A stretch of 64,000 nucleotides of DNA from Bacillus sp. THAF10 (GTDB lineage: Bacteria; Bacillota; Bacilli; Bacillales; Bacillaceae_I), in assembly GCF_009363695.1 (NCBI RefSeq), contig NZ_CP045403.1, positions 414,001 through 478,000 on the forward strand, in the 5' to 3' direction. Below the pieces are notes generated by a model. It worked only from the letters and a program-made list of their open reading frames with translations, made no database searches and had not been told where the DNA came from. Both the position numbers and the translations under genes were made by a program. Of this stretch, positions 32,638-40,887 are shown piece by piece (the stretch's first letter is position 1; the number at the start of each line of letters is the position of its first letter).

Positions 32638-33891
32638 ATGGAAACTCAGACAATGAAATCGATTGCCCAACGATTTATGAGTGTGCGGGACAGGACCATG
32701 AAGCTTGTACAACCTTTAGAGACAGAAGATTTTATTATTCAATCACATCCAGATGTCAGTCCCCCAAAATGGCATCTTGCCCATACGACCTGGTTTTTTG
32801 AACGTTTTGTGCTGAAGGAGTATTTTGAGAACTACAAAGAATTCCATCCAACCTATGACTTCCTTTTTAATTCCTACTATGAAACAGTCGGTCCATTTCA
32901 ACCAAGGCATCAGCGAGGAGTGCTGTCTAGGCCTAGTGTAAAAGACATTTTCCAATACCGCAGTTATGTTGATAACTGTATAGTAGACTTGCTTTTTCAA
33001 GAATCAGAGGACACGGAAAAAATTCATAGTTTGATAGAGATTGGCATGCAGCATGAACAGCAGCACCAGGAGCTGATTTTAATGGACGTGAAGTACAATT
33101 TCTTTGTGAACCCCTTGCATCCTGTTTATCAGAAGGAGCAACCTTTTTCGTCTGTTAAAAAAGAGCCAACCTTCCTTACATATGATGGCGGGCTGGTGGA
33201 TATTGGCCACAATGGAGAGGGCTTTGCTTTTGATAATGAAGGTCCCAACCATAAAGTATGGCTAGAGCCCTTTAAGATGTCGGATATGCCTGTGACAAAC
33301 GGAGAATACTTAGAATTTATCGAAGCTGGTGGCTATAAAAAAGCGTTCTACTGGCTTTCTGATGGCTGGAATACGGTGAAAAAGAATAACTGGCAGGCAC
33401 CATTCTATTGGATAAAGGATGACAATGGGGAATGGAGCATTTTTACCTTATCAGGGATAAGAAAGCTCGATCCAAATGAACCCGTTGTCCATGTGAGTTT
33501 TTATGAAGCGGATGCCTTTAGCAGGTGGAAGGGTATGCGACTTCCCACTGAAGCGGAATGGGAGCATGCAGCAAGGGGCTTGAAGATAAGCGGAAACACA
33601 ATGGATACAGGCTCATATCACCCTGTGTCATCAAAAGGTACAGAATCCACTTATATGTTCGGGGATGTCTGGGAGTGGACGGCGAGTGCGTATTCTCCCT
33701 ATCCCGGAAGTAAACCACTAGAAGGAGCCCTAGGTGAGTACAATGCTAAATTCATGTGTAACCAAATGGTCCTCCGAGGTGGATCATGTGCGACGCCGCT
33801 TGATCATATCCGCCATACCTATCGCAACTTTTTTCCAGCCGACAAACGCTGGCAGTTTAGTGGATTTCGCTTAGCGGAGGATGCCCTATGA
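32638..33891 (+). CDS. egtB: Ergothioneine biosynthesis sulfoxide synthase
   Basis: 417 residues. The N-terminal DinB-like half supplies the non-heme iron site: WHLAHTTWFFE (H46, H49) and the HxxxH pair H139/H143 in GMQHEQQHQEL. The C-terminal formylglycine-generating (FGE-sulfatase) fold has PVTNGEYLEFIEAGGY, MRLPTEAEWEHAARG, DVWEWTASAY and VLRGGSCATPLDHIRHTYRN. EgtB joins hercynine with cysteine or gamma-glutamylcysteine using O2. It overlaps egtD by 4 bases, which confirms the pathway. The C-S lyase EgtE and EgtA/EgtC genes are not adjacent. AAGGAGCTGTACCA precedes ATG 32638. Confidence 0.94.
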   Translation: METQTMKSIAQRFMSVRDRTMKLVQPLETEDFIIQSHPDVSPPKWHLAHTTWFFERFVLKEYFENYKEFHPTYDFLFNSYYETVGPFQPRHQRGVLSRPSVKDIFQYRSYVDNCIVDLLFQESEDTEKIHSLIEIGMQHEQQHQELILMDVKYNFFVNPLHPVYQKEQPFSSVKKEPTFLTYDGGLVDIGHNGEGFAFDNEGPNHKVWLEPFKMSDMPVTNGEYLEFIEAGGYKKAFYWLSDGWNTVKKNNWQAPFYWIKDDNGEWSIFTLSGIRKLDPNEPVVHVSFYEADAFSRWKGMRLPTEAEWEHAARGLKISGNTMDTGSYHPVSSKGTESTYMFGDVWEWTASAYSPYPGSKPLEGALGEYNAKFMCNQMVLRGGSCATPLDHIRHTYRNFFPADKRWQFSGFRLAEDAL

Positions 33892-34853
33892 GTTTGTTGA
33901 AAAATCAAATACAAAGCTATGATTATTATCTGCATCATGAAAACATGCAGGAGGAAGTGTTGGAGGGCCTTTCCCATCCTCAAAAGAGAATCTCTTCCAA
34001 ATTTCTTTACGATCACAAGGGCTCTGAATTGTTTGAGGAAATAACGCAACTAGATGAATACTACCCGACCAGAACAGAGATGACTATTTTTCAAGAGAGC
34101 ATAAGCGAAATTACGGAGGTCGTCGGAAATGTTCATACCCTTATTGAGTACGGAAGTGGCAGCAGCAATAAAATCAAAGCGCTACTGCAGAATTTCCAAG
34201 GCCTGAAGGAATACGTACCAATTGATATATCAAGAGAGTTTCTTTTTCAATCCTGCCTGGAGCTTGCCATGAAGTTTCCCCATCTCACCATCAAAGCGGT
34301 GTGTGGGGATTACACAAAGCCACTTTCCTTACCCGTTGACACAAAAGGGAAAAAAGTGATCTTCTTTCCAGGCTCCACCATTGGGAATTTTGAGCCGCTG
34401 GAGGTACGAGGATTTCTAAAGCAATCAGCAGAGCTGCTTCACAAGGGTGATGGATTTTTAATTGGGGTCGATTTGAAAAAGGATGTTCAGGTCTTAGAAC
34501 GTGCCTATGATGATGCAGAAGGAGTTACAGCCGCCTTTAACCTCAACTTATTAGAGCGGCTAAACAGAGAATTAGAAGCTAACTTTTCATTGGAACAATT
34601 CGATCATTATGCATGTTACAACAAAAAGGCAGGGCGGATTGAAATGCATCTGAAAAGTCTCGTCGACCAAACAGTTCAGGTTGCTTCGAGAACATTCCAT
34701 TTTGCCAAAGCAGAAACCATTCATACCGAAAATTCCTATAAATACTCCATTCGTGAGTTCCAAAAGCTAGCTGAATCGTGCGGCTTTCAAGCGAAAAAAG
34801 TGTGGACAGATTCTGAAGAGAAATTTAGTGTGCATTACTTGGAGCGATTTTAA
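33888..34853 (+). CDS. egtD: L-histidine N-alpha-methyltransferase
   Basis: 321 residues. It trimethylates histidine to hercynine with SAM, the first step of ergothioneine synthesis. The SAM site is YGSGSSNKIKALL (residues about 88-100). Histidine-binding residues known in mycobacterial EgtD have clear counterparts: the tyrosine of DEYYPTRTE, N167 in FFPGSTIGNFEP, and E281/S283 in HTENSYKYS. The ATGA overlap with egtB indicates coupled translation. A strong terminator follows, so the operon has two genes. Confidence 0.94.
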   Translation: MSLLKNQIQSYDYYLHHENMQEEVLEGLSHPQKRISSKFLYDHKGSELFEEITQLDEYYPTRTEMTIFQESISEITEVVGNVHTLIEYGSGSSNKIKALLQNFQGLKEYVPIDISREFLFQSCLELAMKFPHLTIKAVCGDYTKPLSLPVDTKGKKVIFFPGSTIGNFEPLEVRGFLKQSAELLHKGDGFLIGVDLKKDVQVLERAYDDAEGVTAAFNLNLLERLNRELEANFSLEQFDHYACYNKKAGRIEMHLKSLVDQTVQVASRTFHFAKAETIHTENSYKYSIREFQKLAESCGFQAKKVWTDSEEKFSVHYLERF

Positions 34854-34865
34854 TAAGGCGATAAT

Positions 34866-34896
34866 CCCCCCTCTCTACAAAAGAGAGGGGGTTTTT
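34866..34896 (+). terminator. Intrinsic terminator of egtBD
   Basis: CCCCCTCTCT-ACAAA-AGAGAGGGGG followed by T5, a perfect 10-bp GC-rich stem. Confidence 0.95.
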
Positions 34897-34969
34897 ACAT
34901 AAAATGGGAAGGTTTTTTGGTAGCTGCATAGAATTCTACTACATAGTGAGTCAAAAAGGGGAGAATCAC

Positions 34970-35155
34970 ATGGAGAAGCAAAAACTTATCCAGAAAAAGT
35001 ACAGAGAAATGAAGCGGCGAAAAAACAAGAAAAGCAATCAAGAGGTTTTTTGGTTTGCGATAGCATTGCTCGTAATCATGGTTTTTTTATACTTTTTTGG
35101 ATTCCCAACAATCGGCAGCGAGGGGAAATTAATTAAGATTGAGAAGATAGAGTAA
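34970..35155 (+). CDS. Small single-helix membrane protein
   Basis: 61 residues: a strongly basic N-terminal 25 residues (KLIQKKYREMKRRKNKK), one membrane helix (VFWFAIALLVIMVFLYFFGF) and a short tail. ATG 34970 has AAAGGGGAG 5 bases before. An earlier in-frame start at 34904 begins inside terminator-proximal DNA and lacks a site. I do not recognise a family. Confidence 0.6.
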   Translation: MEKQKLIQKKYREMKRRKNKKSNQEVFWFAIALLVIMVFLYFFGFPTIGSEGKLIKIEKIE

Positions 35156-35264
35156 ACAGGACCGGAGCGGCTGAGTGAGCGGAAAAAATTATGAGCTGGA
35201 GGTGGGGCTGCTGGGTGAATTTTGGGGAGAGTGGGGGAGAGGTGAATGTTTCGAAAGTCGAAAT

Positions 35265-35381
35265 GTCACAATAACTCCAAAGAAAGTCACAATAACCTCT
35301 CGAAAAGTCACAATAACTCTAAAAAAAGTCACAATAACCTCTCGAAAAGTCACAATCACCCAAAAAAGTGTCGCAATCACC
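35265..35381. repeat. 21-bp tandem array, GTCACAATAAC core
   Basis: Six units start at 35265, 35286, 35307, 35328, 35349 and 35370, exactly 21 bases apart. Units alternate between spacer CTCTCGAAAA and A-rich spacers such as TCTAAAAAAA, so the higher-order period is 42 bp. The core is the reverse complement of the array at 58359. The rest of the 519-base gap (35156-35674) shows only AT-rich DNA and a TATAAT at 35634. Confidence 0.9.
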
Positions 35382-35674
35382 ATCTCCTATCACCCGACAT
35401 CGACCAGATAATTGAAATTCCTCCCGATATACACCCCACCAACTACCAAAAAACCTCCACACAAAGTGCGAAGGTCAAAGTTTTCCGTTAAAACTGCACA
35501 AAAGAGCCCAATTGTTGGCCAATTCCACATCTTTTTCTCAAAAAGTGCCCAGCATTCCACCATTTGCTCCTGCTTCCTCATTCCGTAAAGACCACCAGCC
35601 ACAATTTTTATATAGATATCCCTTCAAAATTGTATATAATGGAAGAAATTACTTTTTTTAAGGGGAGGAAAAAG

Positions 35675-36211
35675 GTGGAAACAAAAAGACTTATGCTAAA
35701 GAAACAACAGCTTGAAGACGCAGACCGAATTGAGGAGCTTGCTAGCGACTATGAGCTGGCCAAAACTACACTCTATGTTCCGCATCCATATCCAAAGGGC
35801 TCCGCCAAGGATTTTATCAAGAAAAACTGGCAGCAAAAAGAAAACGGCTTGTACACTTGGTCCATCATTGAAAAAGAGAGTAATAGTTTGGTAGGTCTCA
35901 TCAACATTAAAGTAACACCGGCCTTCAAACGTGGGGAGCTTGGCTATTGGATTGGCCGTCCATATTGGAACCAAGGCTATGGAACAGAAGCTGCCAAAGC
36001 AGTGATGGCATACGGCTTTGAGGAACTTGGGCTCAACAAAGTGTTCGCAGGTGCTATTAAAGAAAACCCAGGATCGTGGCGCATCATGGAAAAGCTCGGC
36101 ATGAAACACGAAGGAGTATGGCGACAGCACGGCATGCGCGACGGCACGTTCTTTGATCTGACATACTACGGGATGTTGCGGGAGGAATACGAGAGGTTAT
36201 ACGCAAAGTAA
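35675..36211 (+). CDS. RimJ/RimL-type GNAT acetyltransferase
   Basis: 178 residues from GTG 35675, preceded by AAGGGGAGG; the N-terminus VETKRLMLKKQQLEDADRIE is typical of the family (ETxRLxLR). RGELGYWIGRPYWNQGYGTE carries the acetyl-CoA loop and NPGSWRIMEKLGMKHEGVWR the C-terminal motif. Relatives acetylate N-termini of ribosomal proteins or small amines. A TATAAT at 35634-35639 is a plausible -10. Confidence 0.88.
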   Translation: METKRLMLKKQQLEDADRIEELASDYELAKTTLYVPHPYPKGSAKDFIKKNWQQKENGLYTWSIIEKESNSLVGLINIKVTPAFKRGELGYWIGRPYWNQGYGTEAAKAVMAYGFEELGLNKVFAGAIKENPGSWRIMEKLGMKHEGVWRQHGMRDGTFFDLTYYGMLREEYERLYAK

Positions 36212-36241
36212 AAGGGGCCCATCTCATGCCCCTTGTTACCC

Positions 36242-36817
36242 TCAATCCCTACACATATCATGCTCCTTCGTTTTCTCCCCACAAAAAACCAACTCATGTG
36301 GCACCTCTAATACATAGGACTTTCCGTGAAGTTCATATTCGAAATATACTTCCGTCACGTGTGTTCCACCTTGGCCTGACTCAATGGAAAACAAAATCTC
36401 GGTGAAGTTCTGAGAATCTTTTTCCTCACAGGACTGTGTCACGATTGTTCCCTCCACGTCCTCACTAATTTCTCCGCTTAGGTCAGTGTCTTTGAGGTTA
36501 GGAAGCATGCCCCTAGCGGTACCAATCGTACTTTCCATCTTGTCTCCACTTACGACTCTTTTGAACACTTTTACGTTCGCAGCTGGCGCAAGGTTGTGCT
36601 CACGATAGCCAACTTTCGTAATTTTTACCTCAGCTGCCCCATTTTGCACGCATGGGACATACGATCCGAACGTGACAGGGGAGTACGAATCTGAAACGGA
36701 GGTACCCCCGCCGCCAATTACACCAACAGACAGCACCCCACTTGTTTCTGAATGAGCGCAACCAGGTAACAACAGCAATACCACACAACCTACCCTCAAC
36801 AAAAATCTCAACACCAA
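36242..36817 (-). CDS. Unknown lipoprotein
   Basis: 191 residues. The signal peptide ends in the lipobox LLPGC (MVLRFLLRVGCVVLLLLPGC). The mature part has a glycine/serine-rich start (GVIGGGGTSVSDSYSP) and a beta-rich domain with two more cysteines near the C-terminus (SCEEKDSQ, HELVFCGEK), possibly a disulfide. No family recognised. It is convergent with the GNAT gene and divergent from a small membrane gene. Confidence 0.72.
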   Translation of the reverse strand: MVLRFLLRVGCVVLLLLPGCAHSETSGVLSVGVIGGGGTSVSDSYSPVTFGSYVPCVQNGAAEVKITKVGYREHNLAPAANVKVFKRVVSGDKMESTIGTARGMLPNLKDTDLSGEISEDVEGTIVTQSCEEKDSQNFTEILFSIESGQGGTHVTEVYFEYELHGKSYVLEVPHELVFCGEKTKEHDMCRD

Positions 36818-36907
36818 ACCTCCTTTTGTACCTTACAAGTCACTTTCAAGATACTATAATATTAACATATTTGGTAAAATATGATTATTTAAAAAGGGGG
36901 AGTGGCT

Positions 36908-37192
36908 ATGAGTGTAGCTGTAACATTTATTATTCTAGTGATCTTAATGATTATCGTGGCCTTTCTCTGCTTGTATTTTGCCAAAACGTTACCAGTCCTC
37001 TTCAAGTACACTCCATCCATCGTGCTCGTAGCAGGCATCCTTTATCTTTTTGTAAAGCTTCAGCTCAACTTAGGAGAGCATGCATTTGATGAAATTTATG
37101 ATGTACTGGGAATTATTTTTCTCTCTTGTACACTAGTAATGGCGCTTGTATTTGCATTAGTAATAGAAATTAAAAATAGAATGGCAGGTTAA
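36908..37192 (+). CDS. Small three-helix membrane protein
   Basis: About 94 residues with three hydrophobic helices (VAVTFIILVILMIIVAFLCL, YTPSIVLVAGILYLFVKLQL, VLGIIFLSCTLVMALVFALV) and a basic end. AAAAGGGGGAG is 5-12 bases before ATG 36908; a GTG at 36902 is an alternative start. It ends 5 bases before the nucleotidyltransferase gene, so they are probably cotranscribed. The function is unknown. Confidence 0.65.
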   Translation: MSVAVTFIILVILMIIVAFLCLYFAKTLPVLFKYTPSIVLVAGILYLFVKLQLNLGEHAFDEIYDVLGIIFLSCTLVMALVFALVIEIKNRMAG

Positions 37193-37197
37193 TCATC

Positions 37198-37809
37198 TTG
37201 AAATGGAATCCAATATCATTAGAAAGAACCCAAGAAATTTTGAACTCGGCCTCTTTTAAATGGTGGATAGCAGGTGGGTGGGCGCTCGATTTATACGTGG
37301 GCAGAAAAACACGGGAGCATGGTGATACGGATATTGTTATTTTGAAACAAGACCAGATGAAGCTCCAAAAGCTCCTAGAGAAGGATTGGGAGTTATACAT
37401 AGCACACAAAGGGGCGTTAACCCTATGGCAAGCAGGAGAACAGCTAGAACCTCATTATGATAATCTTTGGGCAAAAAGAAAGACAGAGGATGCCTGGTCT
37501 CTACAAATCATGTTGTTTGACCATGATGAGGTTAATTGGATTTATAAAAGAGAGAAATCCATTCGAAAACCATGGACAGAAATTGGTGAAGTTAGTTCAT
37601 CAGGCATTCCGTATTTACGACCAGAAATTCAACTTCTCTACAAAGGAGGTAGCTCTGTGCTTCGGAAGAATGATGAGCAGGACTTGGAAACAGTGCTGCC
37701 ATTATTGGATGGAGGGAGAGTTCAGTGGTTGTATGAAGCGCTATCCTCGCAGTTTCCTCGGGGGCATGAGTGGTTAAATAAAATAAATGCATGTAAGCAA
37801 AAACGGTAA
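37198..37809 (+). CDS. Nucleotidyltransferase-fold protein, aminoglycoside/lincosamide-type
   Basis: 203 residues. WWIAGGWALDLYVGRKTREH with GDTDIVIL is the nucleotidyltransferase signature (GG..D..G...R.H.D.D), as in ANT(2'')- and Lin-type resistance enzymes. The conserved carboxylate D of DTDI is present. A resistance activity cannot be inferred from sequence; many chromosomal relatives have none known. It starts at TTG 37198 with only a weak AGG site, which suggests low or coupled translation. Confidence 0.72.
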   Translation: MKWNPISLERTQEILNSASFKWWIAGGWALDLYVGRKTREHGDTDIVILKQDQMKLQKLLEKDWELYIAHKGALTLWQAGEQLEPHYDNLWAKRKTEDAWSLQIMLFDHDEVNWIYKREKSIRKPWTEIGEVSSSGIPYLRPEIQLLYKGGSSVLRKNDEQDLETVLPLLDGGRVQWLYEALSSQFPRGHEWLNKINACKQKR

Positions 37810-37832
37810 CCAAAAATGGCTACCGTTTTTTT
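37798..37832. terminator. Bidirectional terminator
   Basis: AAAAACGGTA / TACCGTTTTTTT around a 13-base centre, between convergent genes and overlapping the nucleotidyltransferase stop codon. Confidence 0.85.
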
Positions 37833-37835
37833 CAT

Positions 37836-38600
37836 TTAATTCTTCGCCACCAAAACCTCCACCCCAGCGGCCTGAATTGCTTTCACTTTCTCCTCATCCG
37901 TCTCTTCATCGGTAATGACAACATCTAATTTTTCCAGTGAATACATCCCTGCAAACATTTCTTGCCCGATCTTTGTGTGCTCCACTAAGGCAATCAATCT
38001 TTTCGCGTTGTTATAAATCGTCTTGTAGAAAATAGCGACTTCTGGCGTTGCGGTGCTTAGGCCTTTTGCGGAAAGTGCTCCACCAGTCGCAAAGCAAAGG
38101 TCCACGGTAAACTGTCGAGCAAATTCGTTGGCTAAAGAGTCAGTAATATTCCCGGAGCTTTTCACCTGACCTCCGATGAGATAGGTAGTCACATTCTCAC
38201 GATCTCTCAGTGCATAAGCAATCTCCACGGAATTTGTCAGCACCGTGAAAGGGATGTCGGTCGGCAAATACTTCAGTAGTACATAGTGAATTGAAGCTCC
38301 CCCAATAAAGATGGTTTTATCGTTCCGAATGTAGGTAGCGGCTTTTTGGGCGATGGCATGCTGAAAATCTGTTCCATCTCCAAAACGCTCGGCTGGAGGC
38401 CTTGGTAATGTTCTTGCGGAAGTTACTGGGATGGCTCCTCCGTGAGTACGTTTTAGCAACCCTTGTTCCTCCATTATGGATAAATCGCGACGAATGGAAT
38501 CAATAGACATTTGGAATTCCTCCGCCAAATCCTTCGCTGTTACGCGTCCTGCAACTTCAAGCTTTCGTAAAATTTCTCCCCGTCTTTCATCTGTAAACAA
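37836..38600 (-). CDS. DeoR/GlpR-family transcriptional regulator
   Basis: About 254 residues. The N-terminal DeoR helix-turn-helix is ERRGEILRKLEVAGRVTAKD with SIRRDLSIMEEQGLLKRTHG at residues about 35-55. The C-terminal sugar-phosphate sensor domain (DeoRC) has TIFIGGASIHYVLLKYL and VVITDEE. I prefer the TTG at 38600 (AAAGGGGG correctly spaced) to the ATG at 38618. No sugar operon is adjacent, so the effector is unknown. Three TTCATG-containing repeats upstream may be its own operator. Confidence 0.87.
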   Translation of the reverse strand: MFTDERRGEILRKLEVAGRVTAKDLAEEFQMSIDSIRRDLSIMEEQGLLKRTHGGAIPVTSARTLPRPPAERFGDGTDFQHAIAQKAATYIRNDKTIFIGGASIHYVLLKYLPTDIPFTVLTNSVEIAYALRDRENVTTYLIGGQVKSSGNITDSLANEFARQFTVDLCFATGGALSAKGLSTATPEVAIFYKTIYNNAKRLIALVEHTKIGQEMFAGMYSLEKLDVVITDEETDEEKVKAIQAAGVEVLVAKN

Positions 38601-38612
38601 ATAAATACCCCC

Positions 38613-38677
38613 TTTCATGATATTTCCTATTATTTCATGTTTATTCTAGTTTTGCAAGAAAAATATTCATGTTATTA
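38613..38677. promoter_or_regulatory. Candidate DeoR operator repeats
   Basis: TTTCATGATATT (38613), TTTCATGTTTATT (38633) and ATTCATGTTATTA (38665) are three similar direct repeats upstream of the DeoR gene. Such repeated sites are usual for autoregulated DeoR proteins. The repeats are short and AT-rich, so this is tentative. Confidence 0.35.
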
Positions 38678-38793
38678 CATTATTTTTCCGTTTTGTGCGC
38701 TTTTGGATGGAAATGTTGCCAATAATAAAGGGATACTCATTCTTAAAATAGAAAGTAACCTAGAAGACTAACAGCAAGGAGGTAATCACTATC

Positions 38794-39564
38794 TTGAAGC
38801 ATGTTCCAGCGGATGTCCAAAGCCTGTTACATACATATGTAAAAGAAATACAGGAGCAGCTACCAACCATCGTTACCGGGCTGTATCTTCAAGGCTCTAT
38901 CGTTCTTGATGCATACGAAGAAGGGAAAAGTGATATTGATTTTGTTACTACTACAGCGCGTCCGATAACAGAGGATGAGGCCCTGATGATAAAAGGTATT
39001 CATGAAAAACTAGAACAAACATGCATAAAACCGAAAATGGATGGTTTTTATGTGCAAGCATCGCAACCGCTTGCTGAGGGTTATTTTTATAACGAAGGAA
39101 GCTTCGGCAAGGCGGTTCACGATGTTCCTGTTACATGGTGGGTTCTGAAAAATAAGGGCATTACCATTTTGGGACCTTCTATAGAAACTCTTCCTGTTGA
39201 AGCGAATACAGAAAAGCTCCTTTCCTATGTAAAAGAAAACATGCAAAGCTATTGGGGAACAAGGGTGGTTCACATTGAGCAGTCGGTTGAAAAGTACGCA
39301 GCCGCACCAACACTCCTCATTGAAGAGGAACTAGAGTGGACTGTGCTGGGGTTGTTACGCCAATTTTATACGCTAAAAGAACGTGACATTATCTCGAAGC
39401 TTGGTGCGGGTGAATATGGATTGCAGAAAATAGAGCAGCAATGGCATCCTCTCATAAAAGAAGCATGTAATATCCGAACAGGAAACTCCGAACGATTCTA
39501 CCCAACCAATGAAGAGCGGCTAAGAGCAATGATTCGATTTGGAAAGGAGCTGATATATTGCTAG
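38794..39564 (+). CDS. AadA-like nucleotidyltransferase (DUF4111)
   Basis: 256 residues. The catalytic motif LYLQGSIVLDAYEEGKSDID at residues about 31-50 is the nucleotidyltransferase GS..L..Y..G.SDID signature. The C-terminal helical DUF4111 domain follows, as in AadA/Ant(9) and related proteins. Whether it modifies an aminoglycoside is not visible. TTG 38794 has a perfect AAGGAGGT site 9 bases upstream. Its end overlaps the next gene by 7 bases, starting a likely operon that runs to about 43.35 kb. Confidence 0.82.
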   Translation: MKHVPADVQSLLHTYVKEIQEQLPTIVTGLYLQGSIVLDAYEEGKSDIDFVTTTARPITEDEALMIKGIHEKLEQTCIKPKMDGFYVQASQPLAEGYFYNEGSFGKAVHDVPVTWWVLKNKGITILGPSIETLPVEANTEKLLSYVKENMQSYWGTRVVHIEQSVEKYAAAPTLLIEEELEWTVLGLLRQFYTLKERDIISKLGAGEYGLQKIEQQWHPLIKEACNIRTGNSERFYPTNEERLRAMIRFGKELIYC

Positions 39565-39977
39565 TAAAATGGATTACGTGTCAGGTCACGGAGGAGAACA
39601 GAGCCTCATTTTCGAAAGCCCAAGAGCAATGGAAAAGCTTAAGCAGCTGCGAAGGTTTCCACGGTCAAATGGGCGGGTGGAATGCATGCAATCTTACTGA
39701 GGCTTGCATTGTTGCATTATGGGAAGACAAGCAATCCTATCATACTTTTATGAACGGTTACCATGACACAATCGTTGAAAAAAATGACCAGGCTAAAACC
39801 TATGAAAAGATAGAGGTAAAGCTAGTGGAGGTAGAGGAGAGGGTCAAGTTACTTTATACTGTCGGAATCGTGGAAGGCAGGCAACTTTTCGTTCCGAACA
39901 CGCCGTTAAATCTAGCATTCTTAGCAACTATCAAAATAAGGATGGAATCGAACTGGACGGTGGAGGGAAGAGCATGA
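39558..39977 (+). CDS. DUF4937 protein, YdbC-like
   Basis: 139 residues. MLVKWITCQVTEENRASFSK, GFHGQMGGWN and ACIVALWEDKQSYHTFMNGY match the YdbC/DUF4937 family, which has a ferredoxin-like (dimeric alpha-beta barrel) pattern. The function is unknown. It starts at TTG 39558 with AAAGGAG 9 bases before, and overlaps both neighbours, so it lies in a tightly coupled operon. Confidence 0.75.
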   Translation: MLVKWITCQVTEENRASFSKAQEQWKSLSSCEGFHGQMGGWNACNLTEACIVALWEDKQSYHTFMNGYHDTIVEKNDQAKTYEKIEVKLVEVEERVKLLYTVGIVEGRQLFVPNTPLNLAFLATIKIRMESNWTVEGRA

Positions 39978-40483
39978 AGCAAGCACTTGTCATTGGTGGA
40001 ACTGGCATGCTGAAGGAGGTTTGCATTTGGCTGACAGAGCAAGATTTTCACGTCACTGTCGTGGCAAGATATCCTGTGAAAATGGAAGCATTAATTGCTG
40101 CAGCTTCACCAGAAAAAATCACGCCAGTGTTGGCCGATTACATGCAAACCGCACAACTAAAGAGTAAGCTGCAAGGACAGTATGATCTCATTATTGCTTG
40201 GGTTCATAGTGGCGGGGAGGCAGCGGTTCAGATGCTACTCGCTAAAACCAATGAATTTTATCATGTATTGGGTAGTCGCGCAGACCTTAAGAAAATAAAA
40301 GAAGGGTTAAAAATCCCAGAAAGCTGCAATTATCACCAGGTGCAGCTAGGCTTTATTTTGCAAGGGGAGAGCTCGAGATGGCTCAAAAATAGCGAGATTG
40401 CAGCGGGAGTCATAGAAGCGGTGAAAAGGAAACAGCCGCGTTCGCTTGTAGGAACTATAGAGCCATGGGAAAAACGACCTTAG
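39974..40483 (+). CDS. Short SDR-like NAD(P)-binding protein
   Basis: 169 residues. The N-terminal Rossmann motif ALVIGGTGMLKEVCIWL is clear, but the family's Y-x3-K catalytic pair is not seen in its usual place and the protein is shorter than a full SDR. It overlaps the DUF4937 gene by 4 bases (ATGA). It may be a truncated or non-catalytic dehydrogenase. The role is unknown. Confidence 0.72.
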   Translation: MKQALVIGGTGMLKEVCIWLTEQDFHVTVVARYPVKMEALIAAASPEKITPVLADYMQTAQLKSKLQGQYDLIIAWVHSGGEAAVQMLLAKTNEFYHVLGSRADLKKIKEGLKIPESCNYHQVQLGFILQGESSRWLKNSEIAAGVIEAVKRKQPRSLVGTIEPWEKRP

Positions 40484-40498
40484 AAAGGGGAATAACAG

Positions 40499-40858
40499 AT
40501 GAGCTATCAAGAAGCACTAGAAACCTACATAAACGCAACTAATACCCACGATTTTGATCAGGTGCAGGAGTGTCTCCACAAGGATGCGGTTTATTGGTTT
40601 ACAAACGCAACCTGCACGACACCTGCAGAAATACGAGCTTTTTTTGAAAATGCCTGGAATACAATTAAGGAAGAAAAGTATATGGCAGAAAACGTGGAAT
40701 GGCTGGTAACGGATGAGGTGACAGCGGTTTGTCTCTACACCTTCCGTTTTGAAGGGTACATGAATGGCGAATTCCTATCTGGTAGCGGGAGAGCGACCAA
40801 TGTTTTTGTAAAAAAAGACGGCAAGTGGCTATTAATACATGAGCATTTGAGCCGATAA
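40499..40858 (+). CDS. SnoaL/NTF2-like protein
   Basis: 119 residues with the cone-shaped NTF2 fold pattern: YINATNTHDFDQVQECLHKD, AEIRAFFENAWNTIKEEKY and the C-terminal strand FVKKDGKWLLIHEHLS. Many relatives bind small ligands or act as steroid delta-isomerase-like enzymes; the ligand here is unknown. It starts 15 bases after the SDR gene with GAAAGGGGAA before ATG 40499. Confidence 0.78.
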   Translation: MSYQEALETYINATNTHDFDQVQECLHKDAVYWFTNATCTTPAEIRAFFENAWNTIKEEKYMAENVEWLVTDEVTAVCLYTFRFEGYMNGEFLSGSGRATNVFVKKDGKWLLIHEHLSR

Positions 40859-40887
40859 AAAGAGGAAAACCTTGAGGAGGAAACACC

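Noticed and set aside
35175..35491. Overlapping small frames between the single-helix membrane gene and the GNAT gene
   Set aside because: They are created by the 21-bp array and have no ribosome binding sites or recognisable protein features.
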